Shown here: one piece after another, positions 16,392-26,029 of the stretch
Position numbering within the stretch: position 1 is the stretch's first letter
Layout of the letters: the number at the start of each line of letters is the position of its first letter
NCBI RefSeq assembly: GCF_041358175.1
Contig: NZ_JBGKBE010000006.1
Span: forward strand, 62,001-126,000
From: Muriicola sp041358175
GTDB lineage: Bacteria > Bacteroidota > Bacteroidia > Flavobacteriales > Flavobacteriaceae
DNA: 64,000 bases
Direction: 5' to 3'
Notes under the pieces: generated by a model
Seen by the model: only the letters and a program-made list of their open reading frames with translations
Told to the model about the DNA's origin: nothing
Database searches by the model: none
Made by a program: the position numbers and the translations under genes

Positions 16392-17729
16392 ATGAAAAGG
16401 CGCGATTTCCTAAAAAACACCGCGGTGGCCTCCTCCGTATCCCTGCTTCCTTCCGCCGTTTGGCCTGCTTCTCAGGACAAGGTTCTGCGAACTGCTCATA
16501 TTGGGGTCGGTGGAATGGGGGCTGAAGACCTAAAGTCTATCACTTCGCATAAGCAAGTTAAAGTAGTTGCCCTGTGCGATGTGGATTCAAAAAACCTAGA
16601 ATCTGCTCTGAAAATGCACCCCCAAGCAAAAGGATTTGCCGATTATCGCCTGCTCTTTTCCCAAATGGCCGATGAGATCGATGCCGTGATAGTTTCAACC
16701 CCCGATCATACCCACGCACCGGCTTCCATGCTGGCCATGCAACTCGATAAACCGGTCTATTGCCAGAAACCACTTGCGCACCACGTTTCTGAAGTGAGGG
16801 CAATGCGAAAACTGGCCGATGAAAAAAACCTGATTACCCAAATGGGAATACAGGTGCATTCCTTTTATGATTATAAACTGGCAACATTACTCATACAATC
16901 CGGGATCATAGGCAAAGTATCCTGTGTTCGGGCCTGGTCCCCTAAGAACTGGGGCTATGACGGTCCCATTCCCACAGGTTCAGATCCCGTACCTTCCCAT
17001 TTGGACTGGAATCTTTGGTTGGGTACTTCGGCCTCAAGACCTTATAAGGACCAGGTATATCATCCGGCGAACTGGCGTAAGCTGGTCGACTTTGGTTGTG
17101 GGACGCTGGGCGATATGGGAGTGCATATATTTGACACTCCGTATAATGCCCTGGAACTTGATGTTCCTTTTACAGTAAAAAATCAATGCCGCAAACCAAA
17201 TGGTTTCGGATATCCGGAAAAGAATTCCGTGACTTACGAGTTTCCGGGTACACCTTATACCACCGAGACACTAAAATGGGTTTGGTACGACGGGAAAGGG
17301 GCGCCCCATAGTCACAAGGACCTGAAACTGCCTAATAAGGACAAATTGCCTTTACAAGGTGCCATGTTTATTGGCGAAAAAGGAAAATTACTCCTACCTC
17401 ACTTTATGGAATTACCCCGACACATTGTTGACGGGGAATACAAGGAGATCGATGTCTCCCCTTTTGTAAATTCCGGACAAATCGGTGAGCCTGTTCGTGA
17501 TTATGCCGTGGAAGGAGATAAACATTACCACCAGTTTGTGGATGCATGTTTAGGTACAGATAGCTGTACCGCTCCCTTTTCCTATTCGGCGCGACTTACA
17601 GAGACGATATTGCTTGGGGTAATAGCCGGCAGGTTTCCAAATAAAAAACTCCATTGGGATAGCGAAAAAGCAAGTTTTAGGGAAGAGAAAGCAAATCGCT
17701 ATCTATCAGGGGAATACCGTGATTTCTGA
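16392..17729 (+). CDS. Gfo/Idh/MocA-family oxidoreductase, Tat-exported
   Basis: A 445-residue NAD(P)-dependent oxidoreductase with a twin-arginine signal at the start (MKRRDFLKNTAV), so it is folded before export. The Rossmann segment IGVGGMGAEDLKSI and the conserved QKPLAHHVSEV lysine region (EKP-like motif) mark the Gfo/Idh/MocA family; the C-terminal half is the family's beta-sheet domain. Members act on sugars, inositols and related compounds; the substrate here is not clear. It stands alone with about 110 nt upstream. Tat-exported members are frequent in Bacteroidota. Confidence 0.88.
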   Translation: MKRRDFLKNTAVASSVSLLPSAVWPASQDKVLRTAHIGVGGMGAEDLKSITSHKQVKVVALCDVDSKNLESALKMHPQAKGFADYRLLFSQMADEIDAVIVSTPDHTHAPASMLAMQLDKPVYCQKPLAHHVSEVRAMRKLADEKNLITQMGIQVHSFYDYKLATLLIQSGIIGKVSCVRAWSPKNWGYDGPIPTGSDPVPSHLDWNLWLGTSASRPYKDQVYHPANWRKLVDFGCGTLGDMGVHIFDTPYNALELDVPFTVKNQCRKPNGFGYPEKNSVTYEFPGTPYTTETLKWVWYDGKGAPHSHKDLKLPNKDKLPLQGAMFIGEKGKLLLPHFMELPRHIVDGEYKEIDVSPFVNSGQIGEPVRDYAVEGDKHYHQFVDACLGTDSCTAPFSYSARLTETILLGVIAGRFPNKKLHWDSEKASFREEKANRYLSGEYRDF

Positions 17730-17783
17730 TTGCGTAAATCCAAAAATATTTATATTTTAAAAAAGAATTAAAAAAGCAGTTCC

Positions 17784-18161
17784 ATGCCGTTTAATACTAT
17801 TTGGGAAGAGGATGGGATTAAATGGGAATTTTATGGCCATGTAACTTCAGAAGAAATTGAAGAAGCCAATGGCCTTTTCTTCAAAGATCCCAGATCTGAA
17901 ACCGCCAAATATCAGATCGTGCATACGCTGCAGACCGAAAGTGTGGAATGGAAACCTGTTGAGATCGTTGATATCACTTTCCTGGATGTAGCTGCCAGTC
18001 AGTCGGGACTCCAACTTAAAATTGCCTATATCGCAGATAAGGAAAAGATCAGGAAAAAGATCGAGAAATATATTGAAATGTCTCGCCATTTAAATACCAA
18101 CTGGCAGTTCAAGGGCTTCAAGAATGAGGAAAAAGCCAGAAAATGGTTGAATTCCCAGTGA
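17784..18161 (+). CDS. Small STAS/SpoIIAA-like protein
   Basis: A 125-residue cytoplasmic protein without signal or membrane segment. The pattern of a short beta start (IWEEDGIKWEFYGHVT), alternating helices and strands, and a late FKGFKNEEKARKWL helix resembles the SpoIIAA-like/STAS fold family found as single-domain proteins, which often end with an EEARKWL-type motif. Function unknown. It is convergent with the DUF5916 gene, 7 nt between stops, and 54 nt downstream of the oxidoreductase. Confidence 0.6.
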   Translation: MPFNTIWEEDGIKWEFYGHVTSEEIEEANGLFFKDPRSETAKYQIVHTLQTESVEWKPVEIVDITFLDVAASQSGLQLKIAYIADKEKIRKKIEKYIEMSRHLNTNWQFKGFKNEEKARKWLNSQ

Positions 18162-18168
18162 GGAATTA

Positions 18169-20832
18169 TTATAGATTAAAGCGATAGGTTGCTTTTAAAA
18201 GAAATGTATTATTTGCTTTCTGATTGAGCAGCTGGTCTTCAATGATAGACCCGAAACTGCTGTTGACATCGCCGCTTCCGGTGATTCCCTGAGACCATAC
18301 CAGAAAGATTTCCGACCCCGGAATATACTCCCACCTCAAAACGAGATTTGAACGAAACTGCACAAAAGCAAAATCGGGATCGCTAAAACTGTAATCCACA
18401 GACCCGTTTCTATCTTCATCCACTTCGTAAACACCGTTGTTAAATTGAATCTGATCTTCCCCGAATAAATTAATTCGTTCCTCCAGGTTCGAAGCTATAG
18501 GATTTGCCACATAGTTAAAATCGGAGAAATCTGCTTTAAATATAAAAGGCTGCGCATAGTATTGCAGACTAAGGTCGGGGTTGAGGTTGTAATTAATTCT
18601 TAGGGTGGTACTGAGGGTTTCCTGATCGATAGCACCGAGAATATATCTGGGCTGCCCGTTAAAACTCTGTTCACCGACGTATTGGGTTCGACTTGGATTT
18701 TGAGAATATTCGGTATTCAGCGATATACTCATGGCGTTAATGGGTTGATATCTAAAACTCAACCGATAGCGGTAAAAAGAAAAATTATCCTGAGTGGCCT
18801 GAGAATTTACTGTCCCGGCGACAATACTTAATTTTTTTCTCTGGTCTGTTCCGACGAACAAATACCAGAAATTTTCTTCGTTATATCGCCATCGGGGTCC
18901 ACCCCTCAGGAAGGTATTGACAAAAATCCGGGGCTTATGGGCGGCTCCGAAATCAAGAAAATAGTTGTTGGTGAAATTGACAAAACCGAATAATTCATAT
19001 TGAATTCTATTGTAATTACCCTCAAAATCAAAAGCAGTAGACATTTCCCCTCCAAAACTGGCCTGCCTGAACCAGGATGTTGGCTTGTTAAATACCCTTC
19101 TCACATTGGCGTATTGTCTAAAATCATCAGCCTGTCGTAAAAATCCGATATCATTGAGTTCCAGCTCAGGGGATTTCCAAAATCCACCTAAGTTGTATCG
19201 CCAGTTTCCTCCCCCGCTTTTTCCTATCTCAATTCTACCCCCGGTTCCACTGAGAGAGGTCCTGGTGGTATCCACACTTACATGGCCGGCATCTGTTCGC
19301 TGGAACAGATGTGTAAGGGATTGCTGCGTCTGGGTTATCGCGTCCTCACTTCCTATTACTTTGCTAAAAGAAAAAACTCCTTCAACGTAATAGGTTCTGT
19401 TCTTCCAGTTATGTTTAAAGTCGAGCCCCCCACTGTAGGCCGACTTATGTAAAAAATCCAGATTTCCTTCCAGGTTTCGGTTGGTAGCTGTGAAAATCCC
19501 TCCTACGTACGAATTTCGATCATTAAAGTCTTTTTGCAATCTGCCGACGAGGTAGTTCGTCATCGGTTCAACAATCTCTCTTCGTTCGGTACCCAAAACC
19601 GGCAGGTCATTGATAACAGCAGGCCGGTTATCCAGCTTAATTTCTCCGTATTCCTTGGCGGTAACACTTTCCAACAAACCAATAGACCAGCCGTTTGCCG
19701 TTTTTCCGCTAAACTTGGCAGCGCCCAGAATGGTCGTAAAATTGGGAATATCTTCGTATTCTCCCAATTCAGAATTAAAGGTTGTATAGCCCTGAGGGGT
19801 TCTCCCTATCCGCCTTGAGAAGAATAAATTATCCGGACCTCCTCCCAGTCTGAAATCAAATACATTTTTATTCTCTACGAAAAAAGGTCTCCTTTCCTGG
19901 AAGAAGATTTCAAATCCGTCAAGCGCAATGGCTCCGGGATCGGCATCTACCTGCCCAAAATCGGGATTGATAGTGAGATCAAGTGTTAAATCGTTGGTGA
20001 TTCCGATCTTAGCATCGAGTCCACCCGCAAACTTCGAATCGCTACCATCACGGAATGGATTTCCAGGTTCTGCCTCATAGGTGTCTAACTGACTTAGACT
20101 ATAGGGTTGTATTTCCAGTTGTTTTTGCGGAACCAGTCCTATCAACCCATGCAATTCACCAAATTCACTTACCCAACCGGGTGGATTAGCATCCACTTCC
20201 TGCCATAAGGACCTTTCTTCATTGTTAAAATAGCGCCGGGTTGCCTGCAGGCCCCAAACCTGGTCCTGGGACTTGCTAAATCGCAACTGACTCAAAGGTA
20301 TCCGGATTTCTGCAGTCCACCCGTCCTTGTTGATCTTTGTACTGAGATACCAGATGGGATTCCAGCTACTGTCAAAGTTGTCATTATTTGAAACAAACTC
20401 GTCACTTTTCACCCCGGAGGAGGAGGCGGTAAAAGAAAATGCCGTGCGGTCATCATTATAACTGTCAATATTTATTTCAACCCAGTCTCCGGGAAAGGTA
20501 TCGCGCCGGCCCAGGCGCCGTTCAATTGTTGCCGGGTCCTCCTGAAAACACTTAAAAGCGACATAGAGGTTCTTGTCATCATACAGGATCTTCATCAGGG
20601 TCTGTTCTGTGGGAGGAGTACCCGTGTCAGGTCTAAACTCAATAAAATCACCTGACCATTCTACCAATTCCCAGGCTTTTTCATCGAGGTCTCCGTCAAT
20701 TTTAGGGGCAGAAACATCCTTAATAGGTTTAGTAGTGTAAATTCTCTTTACAATGGTACTGTCTCTATCCTGGCCAAAAGTTGGAATAAGAATGCCAGCC
20801 ACAAAACTGAGACACAGCAGCAGATTTCGCAT
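18169..20832 (-). CDS. DUF5916 outer-membrane protein with N-terminal CBM9-like domain
   Basis: An 887-residue exported protein with a signal peptide ending near residue 20. Residues about 35-235 resemble the family-9 carbohydrate-binding-like domain (KIDGDLDEKAWELVEWSGDF), and the rest is the DUF5916 region, rich in aromatic beta strands and ending in phenylalanine-containing YRFNL, as outer-membrane barrels do. FFQERRPFFVENKNVFDF is a typical DUF5916 signature. The role is unknown; related genes are very common in Flavobacteriaceae. It is transcribed alone, convergent with the small gene at 17784 and divergent from the gene at 21029. Confidence 0.85.
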   Translation of the reverse strand: MRNLLLCLSFVAGILIPTFGQDRDSTIVKRIYTTKPIKDVSAPKIDGDLDEKAWELVEWSGDFIEFRPDTGTPPTEQTLMKILYDDKNLYVAFKCFQEDPATIERRLGRRDTFPGDWVEINIDSYNDDRTAFSFTASSSGVKSDEFVSNNDNFDSSWNPIWYLSTKINKDGWTAEIRIPLSQLRFSKSQDQVWGLQATRRYFNNEERSLWQEVDANPPGWVSEFGELHGLIGLVPQKQLEIQPYSLSQLDTYEAEPGNPFRDGSDSKFAGGLDAKIGITNDLTLDLTINPDFGQVDADPGAIALDGFEIFFQERRPFFVENKNVFDFRLGGGPDNLFFSRRIGRTPQGYTTFNSELGEYEDIPNFTTILGAAKFSGKTANGWSIGLLESVTAKEYGEIKLDNRPAVINDLPVLGTERREIVEPMTNYLVGRLQKDFNDRNSYVGGIFTATNRNLEGNLDFLHKSAYSGGLDFKHNWKNRTYYVEGVFSFSKVIGSEDAITQTQQSLTHLFQRTDAGHVSVDTTRTSLSGTGGRIEIGKSGGGNWRYNLGGFWKSPELELNDIGFLRQADDFRQYANVRRVFNKPTSWFRQASFGGEMSTAFDFEGNYNRIQYELFGFVNFTNNYFLDFGAAHKPRIFVNTFLRGGPRWRYNEENFWYLFVGTDQRKKLSIVAGTVNSQATQDNFSFYRYRLSFRYQPINAMSISLNTEYSQNPSRTQYVGEQSFNGQPRYILGAIDQETLSTTLRINYNLNPDLSLQYYAQPFIFKADFSDFNYVANPIASNLEERINLFGEDQIQFNNGVYEVDEDRNGSVDYSFSDPDFAFVQFRSNLVLRWEYIPGSEIFLVWSQGITGSGDVNSSFGSIIEDQLLNQKANNTFLLKATYRFNL

Positions 20833-21028
20833 GGGTTAGTTGTTGTGATTAAAAGACGGCCAAAAAATCCGATTGTTACAGAAAAATTTGATTTTTTTAA
20901 GGTATTGATTGTACATAAGGTAATAGATATTTCTCTGAAGGTGTTGTTTAGTTAGCAGACTCCATGATTAAACGCTTCCCAATAGACTAGTAAATATTCA
21001 GTACTTTTAATAACAAAATGCATTTTTA

Positions 21029-21826
21029 GTGACACTGCAGATTTACATCAGAACTGTACTCAATTGCATAAGGAAAGGGATTTTCCTAATGATATTATTA
21101 AGTCTCATTGGTCTCAAGGTTAATAAAGCTTATAGTCAGGATCAAAATTCGAGAACAGCAACTTACAAACTACAACAAACCTGGTTAAAAACGCTACAGA
21201 AACAACCAGGATCTGAATTGCCCTATACTGAGATCAGTGGCCTGATTGTTAATGAAACCCTGCATATAGGTAAGCCGTCCATCAAAGCAGCATGGAATGA
21301 ACTTACTGGATCAGACCAAATAATAAAATATGATACACTGGCCTATTTTCAACTATATCCCGGACAATTATTTGTTCATGGGATATATACAACGGATAAA
21401 GGAACGGCCTTTCACAGTATTATTGGCTGGAAGAAAAGTGAAAGTTGGGTAAAGGTCTTTGAGGCGATCGCACCAAAATCGGGCGTAACAGAAAATAGTA
21501 AAACGGAAATCGGGCTATTGCGCTCTTCCTGGGAATTATATTCTAACCAGCACCGGCCAGAACTTATCGCAAAAAATGTTTTTGCCGGCGAAGGGCGTTA
21601 TTTTTATAAAGGGGTAGAGTATGTTGGTATGCAAATTGCCGACGCCTATGGCTACATGAAAAACGATTCGTATAGCATTGACCTCACTCCACAGAAGATC
21701 ATCCAGGTCAATAATCAGATTGTTTACGAAGTCGGTATGTACGATACCGGTGGCCAGGGACTTTATTTTCTGCTTTGGTTTAAGAAAGGGGAGGAATGGA
21801 AGTTGTGGCTCGACTTTAATTTCTAG
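21029..21826 (+). CDS. Exported protein of unknown function
   Basis: A 265-residue protein not recognised beyond its export signal: RKGIFLMILLSLIGLKVNKAYSQ is a hydrophobic stretch ending in a signal-peptidase-like site. The start is uncertain. The GTG at 21029 gives the signal a positive N-terminal region; ATG 21089 gives a shorter signal without it. The mature part has no cysteine cluster or catalytic motif that I recognise. It is followed after 11 nt by a DUF3052 gene and then an MDR reductase and TauE/SafE transporter, forming a loose run on the same strand. Confidence 0.55.
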   Translation: MTLQIYIRTVLNCIRKGIFLMILLSLIGLKVNKAYSQDQNSRTATYKLQQTWLKTLQKQPGSELPYTEISGLIVNETLHIGKPSIKAAWNELTGSDQIIKYDTLAYFQLYPGQLFVHGIYTTDKGTAFHSIIGWKKSESWVKVFEAIAPKSGVTENSKTEIGLLRSSWELYSNQHRPELIAKNVFAGEGRYFYKGVEYVGMQIADAYGYMKNDSYSIDLTPQKIIQVNNQIVYEVGMYDTGGQGLYFLLWFKKGEEWKLWLDFNF

Positions 21827-21837
21827 GGTAAGAAATT

Positions 21838-22260
21838 ATGGGTATAAAGTCACAATCGGGATATTCAGGTACCCCCCTTGTCCGAAAACTGGGAATTAAA
21901 TCGGGATTTGTTATTAGGATTGTCCATCAACCATCTCCATATAAAGATTTCTTTCCCGATTTTCCAGATGATGTCGAATATGCCCAGGATGGGATTGTTT
22001 TAGTTGATTTTGTTCACTATTTCGCAACCGATGCCATGACTTTGGATAAGGAACTTCCGGGTTTAAGGGATCAACTAAAGCAAAAAGGGATGATATGGAT
22101 CTCCTGGCCTAAAAAGGCTGCCAGGCGTAAAACCGGCCTTGATGGTAATATAGTTCGTAAAATTGGAATAAAGCATGGCCTGGTCGATATTAAAGTGTGT
22201 TCAGTAAATGAGGTCTGGTCAGCACTTAAATTTGTGATTCCTCTAAAGGACAGGAAATAA
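21838..22260 (+). CDS. DUF3052-family protein
   Basis: A 140-residue protein with the DUF3052 hallmark at the N-terminus (GYSGTPLVRKLGIKSG) and the conserved late segment WISWPKKAARRKTGLDGN. The fold resembles small alpha/beta proteins of unknown role; the family has no established reaction. No signal or membrane helix. It lies 11 nt after an exported unknown protein and 17 nt before an MDR reductase, so co-transcription is likely. Confidence 0.8.
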   Translation: MGIKSQSGYSGTPLVRKLGIKSGFVIRIVHQPSPYKDFFPDFPDDVEYAQDGIVLVDFVHYFATDAMTLDKELPGLRDQLKQKGMIWISWPKKAARRKTGLDGNIVRKIGIKHGLVDIKVCSVNEVWSALKFVIPLKDRK

Positions 22261-22277
22261 GTTTGATAAGAAAATAA

Positions 22278-23258
22278 ATGAAGGCCTTTCTATATAAAAA
22301 ATACGGTGCGCCCGATGTACTCAAACTCCAGGACGTCCCCAAACCCGCCCCCAAACCTAAGGAGATTCTGATAAAAGTGATGGCCACTTCGGTTAACAGG
22401 ACAGACTGCGCAAATTTAAGGGCCAAACCAGCAATTATGCGCTTGTCCATGGGCCTGTTTAAACCAAGAAACCCAATTCTTGGAACGGAATTTTCAGGAG
22501 AAGTTGTTGAAACAGGTAATGAGGTCACAGCCTATAAGCCGGGGGACAGGGTCTTTGGCTTTGCTGATTCCGGACTGAGATCCTATGCTGAATACCTGCT
22601 CCTTCGGCCCTCTATGGCTTTTACCAAAGTACCACAGGGTATTAATATGAAACAAGCTGCAGGGTGCATTGAAGGTATGCATTACGCTTATAACATAATC
22701 AATAAGATTACTCTGAATCCCGGAGACCAGGTGCTCGTAAATGGTGCAACAGGAGGAATAGGTACAGCTACATTACAACTATTGCGGTATTTGGGGATGA
22801 AAATTACAGCTGTGTGCAATACAGATAACATTCAATTGGCCCGATCATTAGGGGCAATAGAGGTTATAGACTGGCAAAAGGAAGACTTTACACTATCGGA
22901 GAAAACATATCACGCCATATTAGACGTTTCAGGAAAAAGCACCTTCGGGAAATGCAAACACCTTCTTTTGCCTGGCGGTGCTTATATCTCGTCTGAGCTT
23001 GGACCCTGGAGTCAGAATCTGGGGTATTCCTTTTTGACTGTAATTTTCAAAAGTGTACCTTTTAACAAGGGTAGGAAAGTCAAATTCCCATATCCACCCA
23101 ATATCATGAGGAGTATCAGGTTTTTGGTAAATTTGATAGAAGAAGGGCATTTTACGCCAGTTATTGACCGGATCTACCCCTTTGAACAAATTCCAGAGGC
23201 CTTCCACTATGTGGAAAAGGGACATAAAACAGGGAATGTGATAATCTCACTTACATGA
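22278..23258 (+). CDS. NAD(P)-dependent medium-chain dehydrogenase/reductase (quinone oxidoreductase-like)
   Basis: A 326-residue cytoplasmic MDR-superfamily enzyme. The N-terminal GroES-like domain begins MKAFLYKKYGAPDVLKL, and the Rossmann domain has VLVNGATGGIGTATLQL for NAD(P) binding. The zinc-binding cysteines of true alcohol dehydrogenases are absent, which fits the quinone-reductase/enoyl-reductase branch. Substrate unknown. The stop overlaps the next start by 4 nt. Confidence 0.88.
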   Translation: MKAFLYKKYGAPDVLKLQDVPKPAPKPKEILIKVMATSVNRTDCANLRAKPAIMRLSMGLFKPRNPILGTEFSGEVVETGNEVTAYKPGDRVFGFADSGLRSYAEYLLLRPSMAFTKVPQGINMKQAAGCIEGMHYAYNIINKITLNPGDQVLVNGATGGIGTATLQLLRYLGMKITAVCNTDNIQLARSLGAIEVIDWQKEDFTLSEKTYHAILDVSGKSTFGKCKHLLLPGGAYISSELGPWSQNLGYSFLTVIFKSVPFNKGRKVKFPYPPNIMRSIRFLVNLIEEGHFTPVIDRIYPFEQIPEAFHYVEKGHKTGNVIISLT

Positions 23259-23980
23259 AGATCAATACCCTTTTCTTGTTTCTCGCCCTTCTGGCAGAAA
23301 TTCTCGGAACGATAGGAGGTTTTGGTTCCTCAGTATTTTTTGTTCCCCTTGGAAACTTCTATTTTGATTTTTACAGTGTTCTTGGGTTAACAGCTATCTT
23401 TCATCTCTCCAGTAACCTGAGTAAGATATTTCTATTTAAAAAAGGGCTTAACAGGTCTTTGATTCTTTATCTGGGAATCCCATCAGTATTATTTGTGGTG
23501 TTTGGCGGGATACTTTCTAATTTTTTAAAGACCTTCTTTCTTGAATTACTACTGGGAATTTTTCTGATAGGTCTTAGTTTACTTTTTCTGATCAAAAAAG
23601 AATTGATCATTGCCCCAACCAAAAAAAATTCAATTCTTGGAGGTGCTATCTCTGGTTTCTCTGCAGGCCTGCTGGGAACAGGTGGGGCGATCAGGGGCCT
23701 TACTATGGCAGCCTTCAATATGGAGAAAAGTGTTTTTATTGCTACCTCAGCCTTTATTGATTTTATGATAGATTTTACCAGAACCCTGGTCTATTACAAA
23801 AATGGATATATCCATAACCACGATCTCAAATACGTACCCTTTTTACTCCTAATAGGAATCCTGGGTACATATATAGGCAAAAGAATATTGGTGTATATTC
23901 CTCAAAGCAAGTTTAAACGACTATCACTGATACTGATCCTGCTCATAGGGATGATCACCTGTACCCGACTACTAACATGA
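23255..23980 (+). CDS. Sulfite exporter TauE/SafE family membrane protein
   Basis: A 241-residue inner-membrane protein with about seven to eight hydrophobic helices. The conserved glycine-rich repeats EILGTIGGFGSSVFFVPL and GFSAGLLGTGGAIRG are the paired signatures of the TauE/SafE family, which exports sulfite, sulfoacetate or other small anions. The start overlaps the reductase gene by 4 nt, so both are translated from one message. The substrate is not shown by context; the sulfur genes are 10 kb away. Confidence 0.87.
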   Translation: MKINTLFLFLALLAEILGTIGGFGSSVFFVPLGNFYFDFYSVLGLTAIFHLSSNLSKIFLFKKGLNRSLILYLGIPSVLFVVFGGILSNFLKTFFLELLLGIFLIGLSLLFLIKKELIIAPTKKNSILGGAISGFSAGLLGTGGAIRGLTMAAFNMEKSVFIATSAFIDFMIDFTRTLVYYKNGYIHNHDLKYVPFLLLIGILGTYIGKRILVYIPQSKFKRLSLILILLIGMITCTRLLT

Positions 23981-24060
23981 AAACCTTAAATTAAATGAAG
24001 AGTAAAATTTAATGGCCCGATATTTGAAAAATTGAAAAAGCAATCAATAAACAGAATTAC

Positions 24061-25917
24061 ATGAATTTAAAATCGATAATAGGGATACCCTTTCTCTTAT
24101 TTATGGGAATAGTATTTGCCCAGGAATCCAGGGAAATTGAAGTCAAAACCACAGTTAAAGATGTCACCGTTTTTATAGAAGGGGCGCAGATCACCAGAAA
24201 GAAAGCTGTTGATATCCCAGCCGGGACCAGTATTCTAAAGTTTACTGACCTTTCACCCTTTATCAATGGCAAAAGCCTTCAACTTAAAGCCGATGGCAAT
24301 GTGACGGTACTCTCTGTCAATCAGCAACAGAACTTTCTGGAGAAATTGGAAAAAAGCAAAGAACTCCTAACCCTAGAAACCCAGCTGGAATCGGTGCGGA
24401 ACAAGATCAAAAGGGAACGCACTTACCTGGATATCCTTACCGAGGAGATCGTTTTTCTTCAAGCCAACAAGAACATAGGTGGAAATCAGACCCTCACTGC
24501 AGCCACATTAAAGTCGGCTGCGGACTATTACGGTGCCCAACTTACGGCCATAAAACTAAAGGAACTGGACAGGAAAGCGATCTTAGACGATTTATACGTG
24601 CAAGAACGGGATCTGCAAAATCAGATGAATACACTGACCGGAAAGAAGGAATATGCCAACGGGGAGGTTCTTGTAAAAATGGAGGCAAAAAGGGCCACAA
24701 GGACCAATCTTGAATTAACTTATGTGGTTAACAATGCAGGCTGGTTCCCTTCTTATGATATACGATCTACCAATGTAAACCAACCTGTATCTCTGGTATA
24801 CAAAGCCAATGTAAAGCAGGATACCAAAATCGACTGGAAGGATGTGAATCTCCGCCTTTCTTCTGCAAATCCGAATATTTCCGGTACTGCCCCGGAAATG
24901 CAAACCTATTTCCTGGATTATAATACCCGTCCTCCGGTGTATAATCTATCCGTAAATGAGGTGTCGGGAGTTGTCCGCGATAGGCAAAATCAACCTTTGC
25001 CGGGAGTAATGGTGATAGTGCAGGGAAGTTCGATTGGTACAACGACTGATTTTAATGGTTACTTTTCTCTGGCATTGCCATCAAATGCAAATAGTCTGGA
25101 GTTTTCATATTTAGGCTTTGAAAGAAAAACATTGCCCGTCAGCAGGTCTGTAATGAATGTCACTTTAGTAGAAGATGCACAAACCTTAGAGGAAGTAGTA
25201 GTGGTCGGGTACGGCGGGAAGGAAAAAAGAGCTATGCGAAATGAGATGGGTGCCGATGCCAGTATGGAACCCCAGATTAAATCAGTTCCCTTGCAGCAGG
25301 TAGAGAACCAGACTACGGTCGACTTTTTGATAGATCTGCCATATACGGTGAACTCGGATAATAAGATGTACACAGTAACCATGGCAGACTATGCGTTGCC
25401 GGCTACTTACCAGTACTTCAGCATCCCAAAAATCGAAAAAGAGGCCTACCTGATCAGTAGCATCAAGGATTGGGAGAAGTACAACCTGCTGGAAGGGGAA
25501 GCCAATATATTCTTCGAGAATACCTTTGTGGGCAAGACCGTACTCGATGTTCGTTACACTTCTGATACCCTCGACATTTCCCTTGGGAGGGATAGAAGTG
25601 TTTCGGTGAATCGGGAAAAGATCACTGATTTTAGCTCCAAGAAATTTGTGGGAACCAGAAAGGAAGAATCCAGGGCTTGGAAAATCACAGTTAAGAATAA
25701 CAAATCACAGCCTATCAACATGCTGTTGCTAGATCAGGTGCCCGTTTCAGTCCGTGACGAGATCAAAGTGGAGGTCGATGAACTTTCAGGAGGCAAGCAC
25801 AATGCCCAAACGGGGGAGATCAAATGGGAGCTCAGGCTGAATCCCAATGAGGAAAGGGTCTTTACTTTGAAATATGTAGTAAAATATCCCAGGAACAGGA
25901 ATTTGGTCATTGAATAA
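24061..25917 (+). CDS. MuiA-family DUF4139 protein with inserted CarboxypepD_reg-like domain and TonB-box-like motif
   Basis: A 618-residue exported protein (signal ending at VFAQ). Residues about 20-290 and 385-618 match the mucoidy inhibitor MuiA / DUF4139 family, with a coiled-coil middle (about 90-215). Residues about 301-385 are an inserted carboxypeptidase-D regulatory-like domain (VSGVVRDRQNQPLPGVMV, TDFNGYFSL), directly followed by LEEVVVVGYG, the sequence that normally links this domain to the plug in SusC/RagA TonB-dependent receptors. No receptor barrel follows; the DUF4139 part resumes. The role is unknown. The domain makeup is visible in the sequence; an envelope location is inferred. 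Confidence 0.85.
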   Translation: MNLKSIIGIPFLLFMGIVFAQESREIEVKTTVKDVTVFIEGAQITRKKAVDIPAGTSILKFTDLSPFINGKSLQLKADGNVTVLSVNQQQNFLEKLEKSKELLTLETQLESVRNKIKRERTYLDILTEEIVFLQANKNIGGNQTLTAATLKSAADYYGAQLTAIKLKELDRKAILDDLYVQERDLQNQMNTLTGKKEYANGEVLVKMEAKRATRTNLELTYVVNNAGWFPSYDIRSTNVNQPVSLVYKANVKQDTKIDWKDVNLRLSSANPNISGTAPEMQTYFLDYNTRPPVYNLSVNEVSGVVRDRQNQPLPGVMVIVQGSSIGTTTDFNGYFSLALPSNANSLEFSYLGFERKTLPVSRSVMNVTLVEDAQTLEEVVVVGYGGKEKRAMRNEMGADASMEPQIKSVPLQQVENQTTVDFLIDLPYTVNSDNKMYTVTMADYALPATYQYFSIPKIEKEAYLISSIKDWEKYNLLEGEANIFFENTFVGKTVLDVRYTSDTLDISLGRDRSVSVNREKITDFSSKKFVGTRKEESRAWKITVKNNKSQPINMLLLDQVPVSVRDEIKVEVDELSGGKHNAQTGEIKWELRLNPNEERVFTLKYVVKYPRNRNLVIE

Positions 25918-25949
25918 CTCTCTTAAGTAAGTACTATTCTAATGTAGAC

Positions 25950-25984
25950 AGGGAAGATTAAACTCACTTCCCTAAGTATTTTAG
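25950..25984 (+). terminator. candidate terminator after the MuiA-like gene
   Basis: AGGGAAG (25950-25956) pairs with CTTCCCT (25967-25973) around a 10-nt loop, followed by a weak T-rich stretch to about 25984. It lies 33 nt after the stop. The poor U run makes it moderate evidence only. Confidence 0.4.
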
Positions 25985-26029
25985 TCCCCTGTCCGTCCTT
26001 TTTTTATATTTTAAGGGAAATTTCCATAT

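Noticed and set aside
18169..20832. Plus-strand ORFs inside the DUF5916 gene
   Set aside because: Antisense shadows of a strong coding region, with no signal, motif or spacing supporting them.
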